DNA of 7,054 nucleotides from an uncultured Chlorobiota bacterium (GTDB lineage Bacteria; Bacteroidota; Kapaibacteriia; OLB7), in the NCBI GenBank assembly GCA_946481475.1, contig CAMLOB010000198.1, positions 1-7,054 of the forward strand, in the 5' to 3' direction. A program made the translations under genes and the position numbers. Shown in pieces: positions 3,873 through 7,054 of this stretch (its first letter is position 1; the number at the start of each line of letters is the position of its first letter). The notes beneath the pieces were generated by a model. That model did no database searches and had not been told where the DNA came from. It was given only the letters and a program-made list of their open reading frames with translations.

Positions 3873-6872
3873 CTACCGTCCGAGCGCGACCGGAACTATC
3901 CGGGCAAAGCCCTCCTCCCCGACCACCCGGACGAAGTAGAGGCCGGCGGCCAGTCCATCGGTCAGGAAGTCAATCCGTGTCTCTCCTTCGGGGAAAAAGC
4001 CCTCACGCACCAGCGCAGCTTCCCGCCCCAATTCGTCGTGCAACGATATCCGAAGGGGACCCCCGCCGTCAGGGAGATCGATCAGAATCGTCCCCCGATC
4101 GGTCACAACGTTCGGCAGAACCCGTATCCCCACCCCTTTATCTCCAACAATCACATCCGGATCGACGGCCGAACCGCTCGGCACCAGTTCCACCGAATAC
4201 CAGATCGTTCGGGTCTCTCCCTGATCGATCGTCACCCGATAGTCGGCTCCCACCTTTGTCCCCTGCAACGGTTCTCCCCACGGCATCCCCTCTTCGTCAA
4301 GCGGCTGCAGGATCACGTCCTTGACATCCCCCCCGACCTTGAACTCAAGTTCGACGCGAACCGGATCCAGCAGCATCGGGCCTTCCCCCCACGTACCGGC
4401 CGTCGTCGTGTCATCCCAGCTCCATCCGGTCGGCTCGGTTCGGGTCACCACCGTCAGAAGGGAGCGCCCCGGCTTGTTCAGTTCTTTTTCCGGATCAAGC
4501 GGAACCCACAGAATCGTCGCGGTCTCGTTCAATGAAAACGCGTTGATCTCAAGCAGATCAAGATCGATTCCTCCCGGACGATTCAGCAGACCGGAAACCC
4601 CCTGCACACGAGGTGTATTGACGCTCATCGTTCCGCGGGCGACCTCCCACCGGATCTCCCGCGTATCGCTGTTCACCTCTCCGTCGGACTGCGCCGGGAA
4701 GGAGAAGTCGTTGGCCTGCGTGAACGTTTCGGCATCGAGCGAATCGACCACCAGCCGGAGGATGGTCGCGGCAAAGCCGTTTACGCCTCCCGGCACTCCG
4801 TAGGCCCCCCAGTTTCCGGCAAAGCGGGGAAGGAGATCAATCTGTTCTGCGGTATGCTGCAAGCGAATTGTGGTGCGGGCCGGAGCGATGAGACCGTGAC
4901 GGATGATCTGCGAGACGGCCGGCATCATGCCGGAAACGACCGGATTGTTCCGCATCGAATTCCAGTCGGCACTGTCGATATAATCGCGCCGGTTGTCTCC
5001 CCGGTCCTCATCCCACGTGTCGAAGATGAAGCCGTCCCAGTCCTGCAGAAGGAGATAGGCCGGATTCTTAAGCATCGACTCGGCCTGGTAGCGATTCGGA
5101 AAAGGGGAACCGAAGGAAGTGATCAAAGGTTTGCGGGCCCGGGCAAACATCGTGTGGTTGTAGAGTGCTCCGGCCCAGGTCTGGCGAAGCGGAGAGTAGT
5201 TCCGCACAAGCCATCTCCCGTTTTCGCTCCCGACCCAATCCCACCCCTGGGCCGACATTCCAAAATCCATCTCCTGCTGTGCGGCCACATCCATCACCGT
5301 GCTTGCCCAGATATGCTCCGAACCGCTGATCGGCTGCCGGGCGCCGATGCTGTCGCGCACGAAGCGTTTCAGATCGGAGAAGTAATCTTCGTCAAGTTCC
5401 CGGTAGAATTCGTACTGATCGATAAACCGTCGGGACGATAATCCCGGATTCTCTCCCCAGGGGTTCCGGGCCACCGAGTAGTTCTCCAGAGACTCTCCGG
5501 GAAGTATCCCGACCGGAGCGACTTCCTGAAGCCGGATGTCGTCGATGACAAGTTCTCCCTCCTTGTCTCCGTAGAAAAAATACAGGCTGGTGGTTACATT
5601 GCCGTTATCCACCGGTATCAACAAGAATGCTTCATGTTCTTCCCACCACGGATTGATCTGCCGGGCCTCGTTGAAGCCGGGCGATAATCCTCCCTGGGCG
5701 GCAAAGAGTGCAAGGCGCAGGATCCGTCCGTCCTGATTGCCGCACTTCGCCCTGAACGACAACCGGTAGATCCTGTTGAATTCCAGACCGACAGTCTGCC
5801 ACATATAGGCATCGTAGACGTTTGCCTTCCCATCACGCACACGAAGGGTCAGGGCCTCCGCTCCGTCCGGGACGCTGTCCCGTGTCAGGATCGGGAGGAC
5901 GGAGAGACCGTTTCCGGCATTGAAGCTCCACTCCCGGTCCCACTCCTGGCTCTCCTCAAAACTTCCCCCCTTCACAATATTCGGGTACCCCCCTTCCGGC
6001 GGAACAACGTTCCAGCGATCGGCAAGGGTGGCCGTCCCTCCGTATTTCTTCCGGAGCCAGTCGTTGTAGAGCGTATCGACCCGACGGGTATGCCGCCGGT
6101 TCAGCAGAGAGACGCCGGGATCGTAGATGTCATAGGCAAGCCGGTGGAACGTGTTCATTGCCCGGCGGTGGAGAATCTCCACCATCGCCACGGCCGGTTC
6201 TTCCCTGTATGAAAGACCGGTAAACGGATTGACGTGATTCAGCAACTCCCGGGCGACATGTTTGTGGGCGGACCGGGCCTGCGGATAGATGAACTGCAAT
6301 CCCTGCCCCAGCCACGGAACCGTATCCAGCACTCCCTCCCCGAATCCGTCTTCCGGACGGGGGGCACGGGCAGAGAGAAGAGTCAGGGCAGTATAGATGC
6401 CGTTCCGCTTGAGTTGATAGACAAACCAGTCGAATCGTCGCGCCTGGTCCGGAGCAAGCGACCGGAAGCCGTCGGCCGGATTCAGGATCGAGGCCGGAGC
6501 GGCCCAGTCGTAGGAGAAATCCATATAGCGGAAGCGGACGAGATTCACGCCAAGCTTCCGCAGTCGGCGCGCCTCGGCAACTGCATTCAGACTATCGGGA
6601 AAACAGGCCGTACTGCCGATCGTCACCCCGACGAACCGAACGGGCGTCCCGTCCTCGAACTCCAGATTTCCCTCCTCGTTTGTCCGAAGGAATCCATGCG
6701 TTCCGGCCGGACCGTCGGGAAGGCCGGGAAGATAGGGACTCGATGCCGTGTCGAGCGGATCGGCCGAAAACGGGAAGCCGTTTTGAATGCCGATATTCTG
6801 TGCCCACAACGTTTCGGCAGCAATGCAGAGAAGGAACGGCAGCAGGCAGACGGTACTGAAGAGGCGGATCAT
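3873..6872 (-). CDS. Exported glycoside hydrolase-fold (clan GH-A-like) protein with CBM-like insert and type IX sorting domain; probable pseudoenzyme
   Basis: The product is 999 residues from the ATG at 6872. Residues 1-25 (MIRLF...ETLWAQ) are a type I signal peptide cleaved near A24-Q25. Residues about 60-235 and 465-625 form a TIM-barrel glycosidase fold: TPVRFVGVTIG, RRLRKLGVNLVRFRYMD, a third strand ending YTALTLL, EPAVAMVEI (225-233), ISGSEHIW (515-522), KPLITSFGSPFPNRY (581-595) and LLLQDWDGFIF (607-617). A jelly-roll insert at about 298-451 (GGSFEESQEWD ... VIDDIRLQEV) resembles CBM4/9-type carbohydrate-binding modules. Residues about 680-900 are beta-rich domains, including SDTREIRWEVARG and the motif TPRVQGVSG that accompany this family. 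Residues about 918-999 (LHDELGREAAL ... LAAGLYFVRV) resemble a type IX secretion (type A) sorting domain, implying cell-surface or extracellular location. Family members cleave beta-glycosidic bonds with two glutamates; here both expected positions lack Glu (R236 region and S586 region). The fold assignment is firm, the loss of activity inferred, and the substrate unknown. Confidence 0.88.
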   Translation of the reverse strand: MIRLFSTVCLLPFLLCIAAETLWAQNIGIQNGFPFSADPLDTASSPYLPGLPDGPAGTHGFLRTNEEGNLEFEDGTPVRFVGVTIGSTACFPDSLNAVAEARRLRKLGVNLVRFRYMDFSYDWAAPASILNPADGFRSLAPDQARRFDWFVYQLKRNGIYTALTLLSARAPRPEDGFGEGVLDTVPWLGQGLQFIYPQARSAHKHVARELLNHVNPFTGLSYREEPAVAMVEILHRRAMNTFHRLAYDIYDPGVSLLNRRHTRRVDTLYNDWLRKKYGGTATLADRWNVVPPEGGYPNIVKGGSFEESQEWDREWSFNAGNGLSVLPILTRDSVPDGAEALTLRVRDGKANVYDAYMWQTVGLEFNRIYRLSFRAKCGNQDGRILRLALFAAQGGLSPGFNEARQINPWWEEHEAFLLIPVDNGNVTTSLYFFYGDKEGELVIDDIRLQEVAPVGILPGESLENYSVARNPWGENPGLSSRRFIDQYEFYRELDEDYFSDLKRFVRDSIGARQPISGSEHIWASTVMDVAAQQEMDFGMSAQGWDWVGSENGRWLVRNYSPLRQTWAGALYNHTMFARARKPLITSFGSPFPNRYQAESMLKNPAYLLLQDWDGFIFDTWDEDRGDNRRDYIDSADWNSMRNNPVVSGMMPAVSQIIRHGLIAPARTTIRLQHTAEQIDLLPRFAGNWGAYGVPGGVNGFAATILRLVVDSLDAETFTQANDFSFPAQSDGEVNSDTREIRWEVARGTMSVNTPRVQGVSGLLNRPGGIDLDLLEINAFSLNETATILWVPLDPEKELNKPGRSLLTVVTRTEPTGWSWDDTTTAGTWGEGPMLLDPVRVELEFKVGGDVKDVILQPLDEEGMPWGEPLQGTKVGADYRVTIDQGETRTIWYSVELVPSGSAVDPDVIVGDKGVGIRVLPNVVTDRGTILIDLPDGGGPLRISLHDELGREAALVREGFFPEGETRIDFLTDGLAAGLYFVRVVGEEGFARIVPVALGR

Positions 6873-6877
6873 GAGAA

Positions 6878-6882
6878 CCTCC
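6878..6882 (-). promoter_or_regulatory. Strong ribosome binding site that fixes the start of the glycoside hydrolase-like gene
   Basis: On the minus strand GGAGG is followed by a 5-nt spacer (TTCTC) and the ATG at 6872. The longer reading starting at 6992 would put 40 extra residues before a clean signal peptide and has no comparable ribosome site, so 6872 is taken as the start. Confidence 0.85.
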
Positions 6883-7054
6883 GGATCAATCTGAGCGGTT
6901 TCAGGACATCGTACGCGAAGAGAATCGGACCGCAGATATGAAATGAGACGGAAACCGGTACAGAGATACACTGTTCCTGCGGGACTCTTCACCGAACCGG
7001 AATATAAGAGGAAAGACTCCCGCTTCCGAATCAGACCTGGTGTAACATCCCCGG
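6883..7054 (-). promoter_or_regulatory. Upstream region of the glycoside hydrolase-like gene, weak candidate promoter
   Basis: The region contains a TATATT hexamer on the minus strand (7006-7001), a possible -10 box that would leave a leader of about 120 nt. The hexamer 17 bp upstream of it, TCGGAA, matches only three of six -35 consensus bases. The paired TTAACG repeat found at 1092-1181 is absent, so there is no sequence sign of shared control with the divergent region. No gene or repeat is visible here. Confidence 0.25.

Noticed and set aside
3711..4535. 274-codon open frame on the plus strand across the convergent spacer
   Set aside because: It overlaps the end of the regulator in another frame and then lies antisense to the glycoside hydrolase-like gene; the translation is low-complexity Pro/Arg/Ser.
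6234..6941. 235-codon open frame on the plus strand
   Set aside because: It is antisense to the signal peptide and first barrel strands of the glycoside hydrolase-like protein and has no motifs of its own.
6873..6992. 40-residue N-terminal extension of the glycoside hydrolase-like protein
   Set aside because: It would precede an ordinary signal peptide, and a GGAGG ribosome site lies inside it at ideal spacing to the ATG at 6872.

Overview
The window holds three protein genes and no RNA genes, insertion sequences or CRISPR arrays that I can see. The DNA is fairly GC-rich. The long secreted protein ends in what looks like a type IX secretion (Por) C-terminal sorting domain, and the regulator is a TPR protein of the style common in the Bacteroidota/Ignavibacteriota/Rhodothermota group (FCB superphylum). 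I infer a GC-rich member of that group; the sequence does not allow a closer placement.

Layout: (1) positions 1-915, minus strand, is the 5' part of a secreted beta-propeller protein with Asp-box (BNR-like) repeats, cut by the left edge of the window. (2) Positions 916-1336 are a 421-bp divergent intergenic region. It carries two nearly identical copies (17 of 19 bases) of a paired direct repeat, TTAACG-N5-TTAACG/TGAACG with an 11-bp period, and a tandem TATACTTC repeat that gives the propeller gene a plausible -10 box. (3) Positions 1337-3826, plus strand, encode an 829-residue transcriptional regulator: about eleven N-terminal TPR units, a helical linker, and a C-terminal OmpR-type winged helix plus BTAD (the SARP output module). 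(4) A 46-bp convergent spacer follows. (5) Positions 3873-6872, minus strand, encode a 999-residue exported clan GH-A-like glycoside hydrolase-fold protein with an inserted CBM-like jelly roll and a C-terminal sorting domain. (6) Positions 6873-7054 are its upstream region.

The most interesting points are as follows. The 11-bp-spaced direct repeats are what OmpR/SARP-type winged helices usually bind, and they lie between the SARP-type regulator and the divergent propeller gene, so autoregulation plus control of the neighbour is a testable model. The regulator has the reverse domain order of actinobacterial SARP regulators (sensor TPRs first, DNA-binding module last) and lacks an NTPase domain. 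The glycoside hydrolase-like protein appears to have lost both catalytic glutamates while keeping the surrounding motifs, suggesting an exported pseudoenzyme or carbohydrate-binding protein. Whether the three genes work together is inference from adjacency only.
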